A stretch of 64,000 nt of DNA, taken from Streptomyces globosus (GTDB lineage Bacteria > Actinomycetota > Actinomycetes > Streptomycetales > Streptomycetaceae). Made by a program: the position numbers and the translations under genes. Under the pieces are notes generated by a model. It saw only the letters and a list, made by a program, of their open reading frames with translations, was not told the origin of the DNA and ran no database searches. The stretch lies in NCBI RefSeq assembly GCF_003325375.1, contig NZ_CP030862.1, positions 5,895,501-5,959,500 on the forward strand, read 5' to 3'. Shown piece after piece: positions 1 through 7,995 of this stretch (the stretch's first letter is position 1; every line of letters starts with the position of its first letter).

Positions 1-2
1 CG

Positions 3-587
3 TCACGCGCTCAGCGCCCCGAACGCGCCGTGCGCGAGCCGCCGCAGCAGCGACTCCGTGGCATTGCGGCCGGGCGTCCCCAGGTGCGGGGTGGAGTTCA
101 GCAGGCCGAAGACGGCGTGGACGGCGACGCGGACCTCGGCCTCGCCGACGCCGGGGTGCAGTTCCCGCACGACGGCCACCCACAGTTCGACGTACTGGCG
201 CTGGAGCTGCCGTACGAGCTTGCGGTCGGCGTCGCGCAGCCGGTCCAGCTCGCGGTCGTGGAGGGTGATGAGGGCGCGGTCGTCGAGGGCGAAGTCTATG
301 TGGCCGTCGATCAGCGAGGCCAGGACGGCGGCCGGGTCGCCGGCGGCCTCCTCGACGCGGCGCCGGCCGCCGGTGAGCAGCCGCTCGCTGATCCCGACGA
401 GCAGCTCGGCGAGCATGGCGTCCTTCCCGGCGAAGTGCCGGTAGAGCCCGGGGCCGCTGATGCCCACCGCCGCGCCTATCTCGTCGACGCCGACGCCGTG
501 GAAGCCGCGTTCGGCGAAGAGGCGTGCGGCCTCACTGAGGATCTGCTCGCGACGGGTGGGTGCGGCCGCTGAAGTGCTCATGGGCAT
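3..587 (-). CDS. TetR/AcrR-family regulator, likely repressor of the adjacent leucine-catabolism operon
   Basis: The 194-residue protein begins with a TetR helix-turn-helix: residues about 12-58 include the stretches ILSEAARLFAERGFHGVGV and GLYRHFAGKDAML. An all-helical ligand-binding domain of normal length follows, so the gene is complete although it ends 3 bases from the window edge. The start is the ATG at 587; an ATG two codons later (581) is equally possible. It diverges from the methylcrotonyl-CoA carboxylase operon across 92 bp that carry two similar palindromes. This is the classic layout of a TetR repressor controlling itself and its neighbour. The effector would plausibly be an acyl-CoA or branched-chain intermediate, but that is inference. 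Confidence 0.9.
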   Translation of the reverse strand: MPMSTSAAAPTRREQILSEAARLFAERGFHGVGVDEIGAAVGISGPGLYRHFAGKDAMLAELLVGISERLLTGGRRRVEEAAGDPAAVLASLIDGHIDFALDDRALITLHDRELDRLRDADRKLVRQLQRQYVELWVAVVRELHPGVGEAEVRVAVHAVFGLLNSTPHLGTPGRNATESLLRRLAHGAFGALSA

Positions 588-604
588 CCATTCTAGACAG
601 GGCC

Positions 605-651
605 GTTAGCGGTCGTTAACCTAGGCGCCACAGACGTTAACGCTCATTAAC
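605..651. promoter_or_regulatory. Twin palindromic operators between TetR gene and liu operon
   Basis: Two 16-bp imperfect palindromes, GTTAGCGGTCGTTAAC (605-620) and GTTAACGCTCATTAAC (636-651), lie between the divergent genes. Their half-sites are GTTARCG and YRTTAAC and their centres are 31 bp apart, about three helical turns. Each has one mismatch. They probably bind the flanking TetR protein. This is inference from position and symmetry. Confidence 0.65.
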
Positions 652-679
652 CCTGGATCCGAGCAAGGGAGCTCGACCG

Positions 680-2296
680 ATGCAGCAGGCACCCGTGCTG
701 ACCAGCGCCGCGGACCCGGCGTCCGAGGCCTGGCGCACCAACGAGGCGGCCCACCGCGAACTGTCCGAGGGGCTGCGCGCCCGCCTGGAAGCGGTCCGCC
801 TCGGCGGCGGCGAGAAGGCCCGGGCCCGCCACACGGCACGCGGCAAGCTGCTGCCCCGCGACCGGGTGGACGCGCTGCTCGACCCGGGTTCGCCGCTCCT
901 GGAGCTGGCCCCGCTGGCCGCCGAGGGCATGTACGGGGGCGCGGCCCCGGCCGCCGGGGTCATCGCGGGCATCGGGCGGGTCAGCGGCCGCGAGTGCGTC
1001 ATCGTCGCGAACGACGCCACCGTCAAGGGCGGCACGTACTACCCGATGACGGTCAAGAAGCACCTGCGGGCCCAGGAGGTGGCGCTGGAGAACCGCCTCC
1101 CCTGCCTGTACCTGGTCGACTCGGGCGGCGCGTTCCTGCCGATGCAGGACGAGGTCTTCCCCGACCGGGAGCACTTCGGCCGCATCTTCTACAACCAGGC
1201 CCGCATGTCGGGCGCCGGCATCCCGCAGATCGCCGCCGTCCTCGGCTCCTGCACCGCGGGCGGCGCGTACGTCCCGGCGATGAGCGACGAGGCCGTCATC
1301 GTCCGCAACCAGGGCACGATCTTCCTCGGCGGCCCGCCGCTGGTGAAGGCCGCCACCGGCGAGGTCGTCACCGCGGAGGAGCTCGGCGGCGGCGAGGTCC
1401 ACAGCCGCGTCTCCGGCGTCACCGACCACCTCGCCGAGGACGACGCCCACGCCCTGCGGATCGTCCGCAACATCGTGGCGACCCTGCCCGAGCGGGGCCC
1501 CCTGCCGTGGGCGGTGGAGCCCGCCGAGGAGCCGAAGGCGGACCCGTACGGCCTGTACGGCGCGGTCCCCGTCGACTCGCGCACCCCCTACGACGCCCGC
1601 GAGATCATCGCCCGCATCGCCGACGGCTCCCGCTTCCAGGAGTTCAAGGCCGAGTTCGGCACGACGCTCGTCACCGGCTTCGCCCGGATCCACGGCCACC
1701 CCGTCGGCATCGTCGCCAACAACGGCATCCTCTTCGCCGAATCCGCCCAGAAGGGCGCCCACTTCATCGAGCTGTGCGACCAGCGCGGCATCCCCCTGCT
1801 GTTCCTGCAGAACATCTCCGGCTTCATGGTGGGCCGCGACTACGAGGCCGGCGGCATCGCCAAGCACGGCGCCAAGATGGTCACCGCCGTCGCCTGCACC
1901 CGCGTCCCGAAGCTGACGGTGGTCGTGGGCGGCTCGTACGGCGCGGGCAACTACTCGATGTGCGGGCGGGCGTACTCTCCCCGCTTCCTGTGGATGTGGC
2001 CCAACGCCAAGATCTCCGTGATGGGCGGCGAGCAGGCGGCGTCCGTCCTCGCCACGGTCAAGCGCGACCAGATCGAGGGCTCCGGCCAGGAGTGGTCCGC
2101 CGAGGACGAGGAGGCCTTCAAGGCCCCGGTCCGCGCCCAGTACGAGGAGCAGGGCAGCGCCTACTACGCCACCGCGCGGCTGTGGGACGACGGGGTCATC
2201 GACCCCCTGGAGACCCGCCAGGTGCTGGGACTCGCCCTGACCGCCTGCGCGAACGCGCCGCTGGGCGAGCCCGGCTTCGGCATCTTCCGTATGTGA
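680..2296 (+). CDS. 3-methylcrotonyl-CoA carboxylase beta (carboxyltransferase) subunit
   Basis: The 538-residue carboxyltransferase moves CO2 from carboxybiotin to 3-methylcrotonyl-CoA in leucine breakdown. Two crotonase-fold halves are visible. The first has LVDSGGAFLPMQ and the GGPPLVKAATGE loop, which is typical of MCC rather than propionyl-CoA carboxylase. The second has NNGILFAESAQKGAHFIEL and GSYGAGNYSMCGRA. The length matches the family. The ATG at 680 has AAGGGAG about 10 bases upstream. It is the first gene of an operon with the biotin carboxylase subunit, HMG-CoA lyase and an acyl-CoA dehydrogenase, which together make the isovaleryl-CoA to acetoacetate pathway. The twin palindromes upstream suggest control by the divergent TetR protein. 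Confidence 0.95.
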   Translation: MQQAPVLTSAADPASEAWRTNEAAHRELSEGLRARLEAVRLGGGEKARARHTARGKLLPRDRVDALLDPGSPLLELAPLAAEGMYGGAAPAAGVIAGIGRVSGRECVIVANDATVKGGTYYPMTVKKHLRAQEVALENRLPCLYLVDSGGAFLPMQDEVFPDREHFGRIFYNQARMSGAGIPQIAAVLGSCTAGGAYVPAMSDEAVIVRNQGTIFLGGPPLVKAATGEVVTAEELGGGEVHSRVSGVTDHLAEDDAHALRIVRNIVATLPERGPLPWAVEPAEEPKADPYGLYGAVPVDSRTPYDAREIIARIADGSRFQEFKAEFGTTLVTGFARIHGHPVGIVANNGILFAESAQKGAHFIELCDQRGIPLLFLQNISGFMVGRDYEAGGIAKHGAKMVTAVACTRVPKLTVVVGGSYGAGNYSMCGRAYSPRFLWMWPNAKISVMGGEQAASVLATVKRDQIEGSGQEWSAEDEEAFKAPVRAQYEEQGSAYYATARLWDDGVIDPLETRQVLGLALTACANAPLGEPGFGIFRM

Positions 2297-2326
2297 CCTG
2301 CGACCTGTGACGTGAGGACCCCCAAG

Positions 2327-4348
2327 ATGTTCAGCACTGTCCTTGTGGCCAACCGGGGCGAGATCGCGGTCCGGGTCATCCGCACCCTGCGCGAGCTCGG
2401 GATCCGCTCGGTGGCCGTCTTCAGCGACGCCGACGCGGACGCCCGCCACGTGCGGGAGGCGGACACCGCCGTCCGGATCGGGCCCGCCGCCGCCTCCGAG
2501 AGCTACCTGTCCGCGGAGCGGCTGCTGGACGCGGCCCGGCGGACCGGCGCCGAGGCCGTCCACCCCGGCTACGGCTTCCTCGCGGAGAACGCCGCGTTCG
2601 CGCAGGCCTGCACCGAGGCCGGGCTGGTCTTCATCGGCCCGCCCGCCTCGGCGATCTCCCTGATGGGCGACAAGATCCGGGCCAAGGAGACCGTCCGGGC
2701 GGCGGGTGTGCCCGTGGTCCCCGGCTCCTCGGGGAGCGGCCTGTCGGACGGCGAGCTCGCCGAGGCCGCCGAGAAGATCGGCATGCCGGTCCTGCTCAAG
2801 CCGTCCGCGGGCGGCGGCGGCAAGGGTATGCGGCTGGTGCGCGACGGGGCGCTGCTGGCGGAGGAGATCGCGGCGGCCCGCCGCGAGGCCCGCTCCTCCT
2901 TCGGCGACGACACCCTGCTCGTGGAGCGCTGGGTGGACCGGCCCCGCCACATCGAGATCCAGGTGATGGCCGACGCCCACGGCAACGTCGTCCACCTCGG
3001 CGAGCGCGAGTGCTCGCTCCAGCGGCGCCACCAGAAGGTCATCGAGGAGGCCCCGTCCGTCCTGCTGACCCCGCAGGTCCGGGCCGCGATGGGCGCCGCG
3101 GCCGTCGAGGCGGCCCGCGCGTGCGGGTACGTCGGCGCGGGCACCGTCGAGTTCATCGTCCCCGGCGGCGACCCCTCCTCGTACTACTTCATGGAGATGA
3201 ACACCCGCCTCCAGGTCGAGCACCCGGTGACCGAGCTGGTCACCGGCCTGGACCTGGTCGAGCTCCAGCTGCGGGTCGCCGCGGGCGGCGAACTCGGCCT
3301 CACCCAGGACGACGTGGAGCTGACCGGGCACGCGATCGAGGCCCGCGTCTGCGCGGAGGACCCGGCCCGCGGCTTCCTGCCGTCCGGCGGCACGGTCCTG
3401 GCGCTGTCGGAGCCGTCGGGGCGGACCGTGCGGACCGACTCGGGGCTGGCGGCCGGGGTGGACGTGGGCTCCACGTACGACCCGATGCTGTCGAAGGTGA
3501 TCGCGTACGGGCCCGACCGGGCGGCCGCGCTGCGCGTGCTGCGCGGGGCGCTCGCCGACACGGTGATCCTGGGCGTGCAGACGAACGCCGGCTTCCTGCG
3601 CCGGCTGCTGGCCCACCCTGACGTGGTGTCCGGGAACATGGACACCGGCCTCGTCGAGCGCGACCTGCCGGGCCTCCTGCCGGACGGGGTCCCGCCCGAG
3701 GTGTACGCGGCCGCCGCCCTGCTGGCCCGCGAGCCCGCCCCGGACACGGCGGCCGGGCAGCGGTGGGCGGATCCGTTCTCCGCGGCCGACGGCTGGCGCC
3801 TGGGCGGCACCCCGGCCTGGACGGTGCACCACTTCCGCCTGCCCGGCCAGGACCCGGTCGCCGTCCGCACCCGCCGCCTCGGCGCCGAGCTGGAGATCGG
3901 GCACCCCGGCGGCGGGCCCGGCCCGGCCCGCGGCCGGATCGTCTCCCGCACCGCGGACCGGCTCACCGTCGAACTCGACGGCGCCACGCACACGTTCGGC
4001 CATGCCGCCTCCCCGGAGGGCGTCTGGCTCGGCCGCGACGGCGACAGCTGGCACGTCCAGCACCACGACCCCGTCGCGGCCGCACTCGGCGGCCGGGGCC
4101 GCGCCGGGGCCGACACCCTGGCCGCGCCGATGCCGGGCACCGTCACCGTCGTCAAGGTCGCGGTCGGCGACAAGGTCGCCGCCGGGCAGAGCCTGCTCGT
4201 CGTCGAGGCGATGAAGATGGAGCACGTCATCTCCGCCCCGCACGCCGGCACGGTCGCCGAGCTGGACGTCTCCCCCGGGACGACCGTCGCCATGGACCAG
4301 GTCCTGGCCGTCGTCACCCCCGACGAGGACGAGGAGGCGGGCGCGTGA
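2327..4348 (+). CDS. 3-methylcrotonyl-CoA carboxylase alpha subunit (biotin carboxylase + BCCP)
   Basis: The 673-residue protein carries an N-terminal biotin carboxylase domain (about residues 1-445). It has the ATP-grasp glycine loop KPSAGGGGKGMRLV and the motif MEMNTRLQVEHPVTE. A linker and a C-terminal biotinyl domain follow, with the biotinylation site EAMKM near residue 625. It carboxylates its own biotin with ATP and bicarbonate and hands CO2 to the beta subunit. I chose the ATG at 2327 because GAGGA lies 8 bases upstream; an in-frame GTG at 2312 would add five residues but sits on that ribosome-binding site. The stop overlaps the next start by 4 bases. Confidence 0.94.
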   Translation: MFSTVLVANRGEIAVRVIRTLRELGIRSVAVFSDADADARHVREADTAVRIGPAAASESYLSAERLLDAARRTGAEAVHPGYGFLAENAAFAQACTEAGLVFIGPPASAISLMGDKIRAKETVRAAGVPVVPGSSGSGLSDGELAEAAEKIGMPVLLKPSAGGGGKGMRLVRDGALLAEEIAAARREARSSFGDDTLLVERWVDRPRHIEIQVMADAHGNVVHLGERECSLQRRHQKVIEEAPSVLLTPQVRAAMGAAAVEAARACGYVGAGTVEFIVPGGDPSSYYFMEMNTRLQVEHPVTELVTGLDLVELQLRVAAGGELGLTQDDVELTGHAIEARVCAEDPARGFLPSGGTVLALSEPSGRTVRTDSGLAAGVDVGSTYDPMLSKVIAYGPDRAAALRVLRGALADTVILGVQTNAGFLRRLLAHPDVVSGNMDTGLVERDLPGLLPDGVPPEVYAAAALLAREPAPDTAAGQRWADPFSAADGWRLGGTPAWTVHHFRLPGQDPVAVRTRRLGAELEIGHPGGGPGPARGRIVSRTADRLTVELDGATHTFGHAASPEGVWLGRDGDSWHVQHHDPVAAALGGRGRAGADTLAAPMPGTVTVVKVAVGDKVAAGQSLLVVEAMKMEHVISAPHAGTVAELDVSPGTTVAMDQVLAVVTPDEDEEAGA

Positions 4349-5286
4349 AGGGGCTCCCCATGGCCGTCCCGGCCCCCGGCCTGCCCGCCCGGGTCCGCAT
4401 CCACGAGGTCGGCGCCCGCGACGGGCTGCAGAACGAGCAGACGGCCGTCCCCACGGAGGTGAAGGCCGAGTTCATCCGCCGGCTGGCCGCCGCCGGGCTG
4501 CGCACCGTCGAGGCGACGAGCTTCGTCCACCCCAAGTGGGTGCCGCAGCTCGCCGACGCCGAGCAGCTCTACCCCCAGCTCGCGGACCTCGCCGCGGCGG
4601 GCGTGCACCTGCCCGTGCTCGTGCCCAACGAGCGCGGCCTGGACCGGGCGCTCGCCCTGGGCGCCGACCGGATCGCCGTCTTCGGCTCGGCGACCGAGAC
4701 GTTCGCCGCCCGGAACCTCAACCGGACCGTCGCCGAGTCCCTCGCCATGTTCGAGCCCGTCGTGGCCCGTGCCAGGGAGGGCGGCGCGCACGTCCGCGGC
4801 TACCTCTCCATGTGCTTCGGCGACCCGTGGGAGGGGCCCGTGCCGGTCGCGCAGGTCGTCGGGGTGGCCAGGGCGCTGCTGGACCTCGGCTGCGACGAGC
4901 TGAGCCTCGGCGACACCATCGGCACCGCCACCCCCGGCCACGTGCGGTCGCTGCTCTCCGCCCTGAACGGGGCGGGCGTGTCGACCGACCGGATCGGCGT
5001 GCACTTCCACGACACCTACGGCCAGGCCCTCGCCAACACCCTGGCCGCGCTGGAGCACGGGGTGGCCACCGTGGACGCCTCCGCGGGCGGCCTCGGCGGC
5101 TGCCCGTACGCGAAGAGCGCCACCGGCAACCTGGCCACCGAGGACCTCGTGTGGATGCTCGACGGCCTCGGCATCGAGACCGGGGTCGACCTGGCCGCCC
5201 TCACCGCCACGAGCGTGTGGATGGCCGAGCGGCTGGGGCGCCCGAGCCCCTCCCGCACCGTCCGCGCCCTCTCCCACAAGGAGTGA
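4345..5286 (+). CDS. Hydroxymethylglutaryl-CoA lyase
   Basis: The 313-residue TIM-barrel enzyme cleaves HMG-CoA to acetoacetate and acetyl-CoA, the last step of leucine degradation. Diagnostic motifs are EVGARDGLQNE at the N-terminus, the metal-binding HFHDTYGQ, and GLGGCPYAKSATGN containing the catalytic cysteine. The GTG at 4345 forms a GTGA overlap with the upstream stop, and GAGGAGG sits 8 bases before it, so translation is probably coupled. An ATG at 4360 is the alternative. Homologous frame continues upstream without a stop but runs inside the biotin carboxylase gene and is not real. Confidence 0.94.
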   Translation: MKGLPMAVPAPGLPARVRIHEVGARDGLQNEQTAVPTEVKAEFIRRLAAAGLRTVEATSFVHPKWVPQLADAEQLYPQLADLAAAGVHLPVLVPNERGLDRALALGADRIAVFGSATETFAARNLNRTVAESLAMFEPVVARAREGGAHVRGYLSMCFGDPWEGPVPVAQVVGVARALLDLGCDELSLGDTIGTATPGHVRSLLSALNGAGVSTDRIGVHFHDTYGQALANTLAALEHGVATVDASAGGLGGCPYAKSATGNLATEDLVWMLDGLGIETGVDLAALTATSVWMAERLGRPSPSRTVRALSHKE

Positions 5287-5294
5287 AAGACACC

Positions 5295-6455
5295 ATGTCC
5301 CTCGACCACCGCCTGACCCCCGAGCACGAGGAGCTCCGCCGCACGGTGGAGGCGTTCGCGCACGACGTCGTCGCGCCGAAGATCGGCGACTTCTACGAGC
5401 GGCACGAGTTCCCGTACGAGATCGTGCGCGAGATGGGCCGCATGGGCCTGTTCGGACTGCCCTTCCCCGAGGAGTACGGCGGCATGGGCGGCGACTACCT
5501 CGCCCTCGGCATCGCCCTGGAGGAGCTGGCCCGCGTCGACTCCTCGGTTGCGATCACCCTGGAGGCGGGCGTCTCCCTGGGCGCGATGCCGCTGTACCTG
5601 TTCGGCTCCGAGGAGCAGAAGCGGCAGTGGCTGCCCAAGCTGTGCTCGGGCGAGGTGCTGGGCGCGTTCGGCCTGACCGAGCCGGGGGCCGGCTCGGACG
5701 CCGGCGGCACCCGCACCACGGCCGTGAAGGACGGCGGCGAGTGGGTGATCAACGGTTCGAAGTGCTTCATCACCAACTCGGGGACGGACATCACGGGCCT
5801 GGTCACGGTCACGGCCGTCACCGGCCGCAAGGACGACGGCCGTCCGGAGATCTCCTCGATCATCGTGCCGTCCGGCACCCCCGGCTTCACGGTGGCCGCG
5901 CCGTACTCCAAGGTCGGCTGGAACGCCTCCGACACCCGCGAGCTGTCCTTCGACGGGGTGCGGGTCCCGCTGGAGAACCTGGTCGGCGAGGAGGGCCGCG
6001 GCTACGCCCAGTTCCTGCGCATCCTCGACGAGGGCCGCATCGCGATCTCGGCGCTGGCGACGGGCCTGGCGCAGGGCTGTGTGGACGAGTCGGTGAAGTA
6101 CGCGAAGGAGCGGCAGGCGTTCGGCCGGCCCATCGGCGACAACCAGGCCATCCAGTTCAAGCTGGCGGACATGGAGATGCGCGCGCACATGGCCCGGGTG
6201 GGCTGGCGCGACGCCGCGTCCCGGCTGGTGAACGGCGAGCCGTTCAAGAAGGAGGCGGCCATCGCGAAGCTGTACTCCTCGACGGTCGCCGTCGACAACG
6301 CGCGGGACGCCACGCAGATCCACGGCGGCTACGGGTTCATGAACGAGTACCCGGTGGCCCGCATGTGGCGCGACTCCAAGATCCTGGAGATCGGGGAGGG
6401 CACGAGCGAGGTCCAGCGGATGCTCATCGCGCGCGAGCTGGGCTTCGCGGGCTGA
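5295..6455 (+). CDS. Acyl-CoA dehydrogenase, probably isovaleryl-CoA-type
   Basis: The 386-residue FAD enzyme is a typical acyl-CoA dehydrogenase. It has a helical N-terminus, the FAD/substrate motif FGLTEPGAGSDAGG, and the C-terminal YGFMNEYPVARMWRD followed by ILEIGEGTSEVQR, whose Glu is the usual catalytic base. It starts at ATG 5295, 8 bases after the lyase stop. Operon context suggests it oxidises isovaleryl-CoA or a related short branched acyl-CoA with electrons passed to ETF. The substrate is inferred, because classical isovaleryl-CoA dehydrogenases place the base elsewhere. A strong terminator follows. Confidence 0.92.
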   Translation: MSLDHRLTPEHEELRRTVEAFAHDVVAPKIGDFYERHEFPYEIVREMGRMGLFGLPFPEEYGGMGGDYLALGIALEELARVDSSVAITLEAGVSLGAMPLYLFGSEEQKRQWLPKLCSGEVLGAFGLTEPGAGSDAGGTRTTAVKDGGEWVINGSKCFITNSGTDITGLVTVTAVTGRKDDGRPEISSIIVPSGTPGFTVAAPYSKVGWNASDTRELSFDGVRVPLENLVGEEGRGYAQFLRILDEGRIAISALATGLAQGCVDESVKYAKERQAFGRPIGDNQAIQFKLADMEMRAHMARVGWRDAASRLVNGEPFKKEAAIAKLYSSTVAVDNARDATQIHGGYGFMNEYPVARMWRDSKILEIGEGTSEVQRMLIARELGFAG

Positions 6456-6470
6456 CGCGCGGGCACACCG

Positions 6471-6521
6471 GCCGGGGGCCGGCGCAGGGGAGCGATCCTG
6501 CGCCGGCCCCCGGCCTTTTTG
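6471..6521 (+). terminator. Rho-independent terminator of the liu operon
   Basis: A perfect 18-bp stem, GCCGGGGGCCGGCGCAGG with its complement, is separated by an 8-base loop. CTTTTTGG follows. It lies 15 bases after the acyl-CoA dehydrogenase stop and is one of the few terminators here with a real T-tract. Confidence 0.9.
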
Positions 6522-6712
6522 GTCCGCGGAAATTCGGTTTCTGCCGAATTGCCGGATGCGGACCCGGCGGCATTTCCCACGCATCCGACGAACCGGCAAT
6601 TCACTTTTCCCCGAGGGCACTTCGTGCGGAAGGGAAGACCGCGAAAGGTCTCCCGGAGATCACGATCGACGCCCGGGCGGGCACCGGCCTTGCATCCCCG
6701 CCGGAGATCCCT

Positions 6713-6730
6713 TTAGGTTAGGCTTACCTT
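6713..6730 (+). promoter_or_regulatory. Iron box (DmdR1/IdeR-type operator) upstream of desE
   Basis: TTAGGTTAGGCTTACCTT matches the streptomycete iron-box consensus (19-bp palindrome TTAGGTTAGGCTAACCTAA) except near the right end. It lies about 37 bases before the first possible desE start. DmdR-type Fe(II)-dependent repressors bind such sites, so desE and desF should be induced in low iron. Confidence 0.85.
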
Positions 6731-6766
6731 CCCCACCGAACGGCCCGTTTCGGCCGCCCGGCACGT

Positions 6767-7828
6767 ATGAAAGCGGACACCGACATGCCCAAGTCCCGTA
6801 CCTCCTACCTCACCCGTCGCGGCCTGGTCGCCGCCGGCGGCGCCCTCGGCCTCGTCGCGGCTCTGACCGCGTGCGGCGGCGGCGACAAGGCGAAGAGCGG
6901 CGGCGACGCGGACAAGGGCGCCGCGGCGTCGGGCGCCTGGACCTTCAAGGACGACCTCGGCAAGGACATCAGCCTGAAGGCCGCCCCGAAGAACGTCGTG
7001 GCCTACACGGGCACCGCGGCCGCGCTGTACGACTACGGCGTGTCGGTCAAGGGCGTCTTCGGCCCGACCAAGACCGCCGACGGCAAGCCCGACGTGACGG
7101 CCGGCTCGATGGACATCTCCAAGGTCGAGATCCTCGGCAACGTCTACGACGAGTTCAACGTCGAGAAGTACGCCTCCCTGGCCCCCGAGCTGCTCGTCAC
7201 CAACACCTGGGACGGCACCTACTGGTACGTGCCCGAGGCCTCCAAGGACAAGATCCTGGCCCTGGCCCCGGCCGCCGCGATCGGCGTGGGCGGCGACGCC
7301 TCCATGGACAAGTCCCTGGCCCGCACCGCCGACCTGGCGAAGTCCCTGGGCGCCGACCTGAACAGCAAGAAGGTCACCGACGCCAAGGCGCGCTTCGAGG
7401 CCGCCGCCGGGAAGGTCCGCGAGGCCACCAAGGCCAACCCGGGCATCAAGGTGCTCGTCGGCTCCGGCTCGGACGCGCTGTTCTACGTCTCCACCCCGAA
7501 GACCTCCGCCGACCTGAAGTACTTCGAGACCCTCGGCGTCGAGTTCGTCACCCCCGAGCAGGACAAGCTCGACCAGGGCGGCTTCTTCGAGAGCCTCAGC
7601 TGGGAGAACGCCGGCAAGTACAAGGCCGACCTCGTCCTCCTCGACAACCGCACGGGCACCCTCCAGCCCGACGCCCTGAAGGCCAAGCCCACCTGGAACG
7701 AGCTGCCCGCCGTCAAGGCCGGCCAGGTCGCCCCGCGCGTGACCGAGCCGATCTACTCGTACGAGAAGTGCGCGCAGGTCCTCGAGGACCTCGCCAAGGC
7801 CATCCAGAACGCCAAGAAGGTCGGCTAG
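6767..7828 (+). CDS. desE: Ferrioxamine-type siderophore-binding lipoprotein of an ABC importer
   Basis: The 353-residue protein starts with a lipoprotein signal. It has a twin-arginine-like TRRGLVAAGG and a lipobox LTAC with Cys near residue 36, followed by a Gly/Lys/Ser spacer. The rest is a class III periplasmic-binding fold with N-terminal KDISLKAAPKNVVAYTG and a C-terminal lobe ending EKCAQVLEDLAKAIQNAKK. It should capture ferri-siderophore outside the membrane; no permease or ATPase is encoded beside it, as for desE of S. coelicolor. An ATG at 6785 would give a more usual signal length. Neither start has a strong ribosome-binding site. An iron box precedes it. Confidence 0.9.
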   Translation: MKADTDMPKSRTSYLTRRGLVAAGGALGLVAALTACGGGDKAKSGGDADKGAAASGAWTFKDDLGKDISLKAAPKNVVAYTGTAAALYDYGVSVKGVFGPTKTADGKPDVTAGSMDISKVEILGNVYDEFNVEKYASLAPELLVTNTWDGTYWYVPEASKDKILALAPAAAIGVGGDASMDKSLARTADLAKSLGADLNSKKVTDAKARFEAAAGKVREATKANPGIKVLVGSGSDALFYVSTPKTSADLKYFETLGVEFVTPEQDKLDQGGFFESLSWENAGKYKADLVLLDNRTGTLQPDALKAKPTWNELPAVKAGQVAPRVTEPIYSYEKCAQVLEDLAKAIQNAKKVG

Positions 7829-7875
7829 GACCCCGGCCGGCCCCGCGGCCGGCAGGAAGAGCAGATCCGGGACCC

Positions 7876-7901
7876 GGGCCCGCGGCCGACGCCGCGGGCC
7901 C
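7876..7901 (+). terminator. Hairpin between desE and desF
   Basis: A perfect 11-bp stem GGGCCCGCGGC with a CGAC tetraloop lies in the 167-bp gap. There is no T-tract, so it could end or attenuate desE transcripts, or protect their 3' ends, and lower desF expression. A second GC-rich repeat (GTCCGGCGCCGGAC-like) follows at about 7930-7970. Confidence 0.5.
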
Positions 7902-7995
7902 TCGGTCCTGCCGCGGCCCGGCCGCACCCGTCCGGCGCCGGACCCCGCTGACCCGCGGTCCGGCGCCCGCCCGACACCCAGGGGGATCCACCCGC

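Larger units (their letters stand above)
6456..6766. other. Intergenic region liu operon - desE
   Basis: These 311 bases hold the operon terminator (6471-6521), a 7-bp inverted repeat AATTCGG/CCGAATT with a 6-base loop (6531-6550), unusually A+T-rich sequence, and an iron box (6713-6730). I see no coding sequence. The inverted repeat at 6531 is unexplained. Confidence 0.6.

Noticed and set aside
647..4243. A 1198-codon open frame on the minus strand opposite the carboxylase genes
   Set aside because: Its translation is Gly/Arg/Val/Asp-rich low complexity without domains. It mirrors the codon bias of the real genes on the other strand.
3763..4344. In-frame N-terminal extension of HMG-CoA lyase
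   Set aside because: It overlaps the biotin carboxylase gene, is Arg/Pro-rich nonsense, and a good ribosome-binding site precedes GTG 4345.
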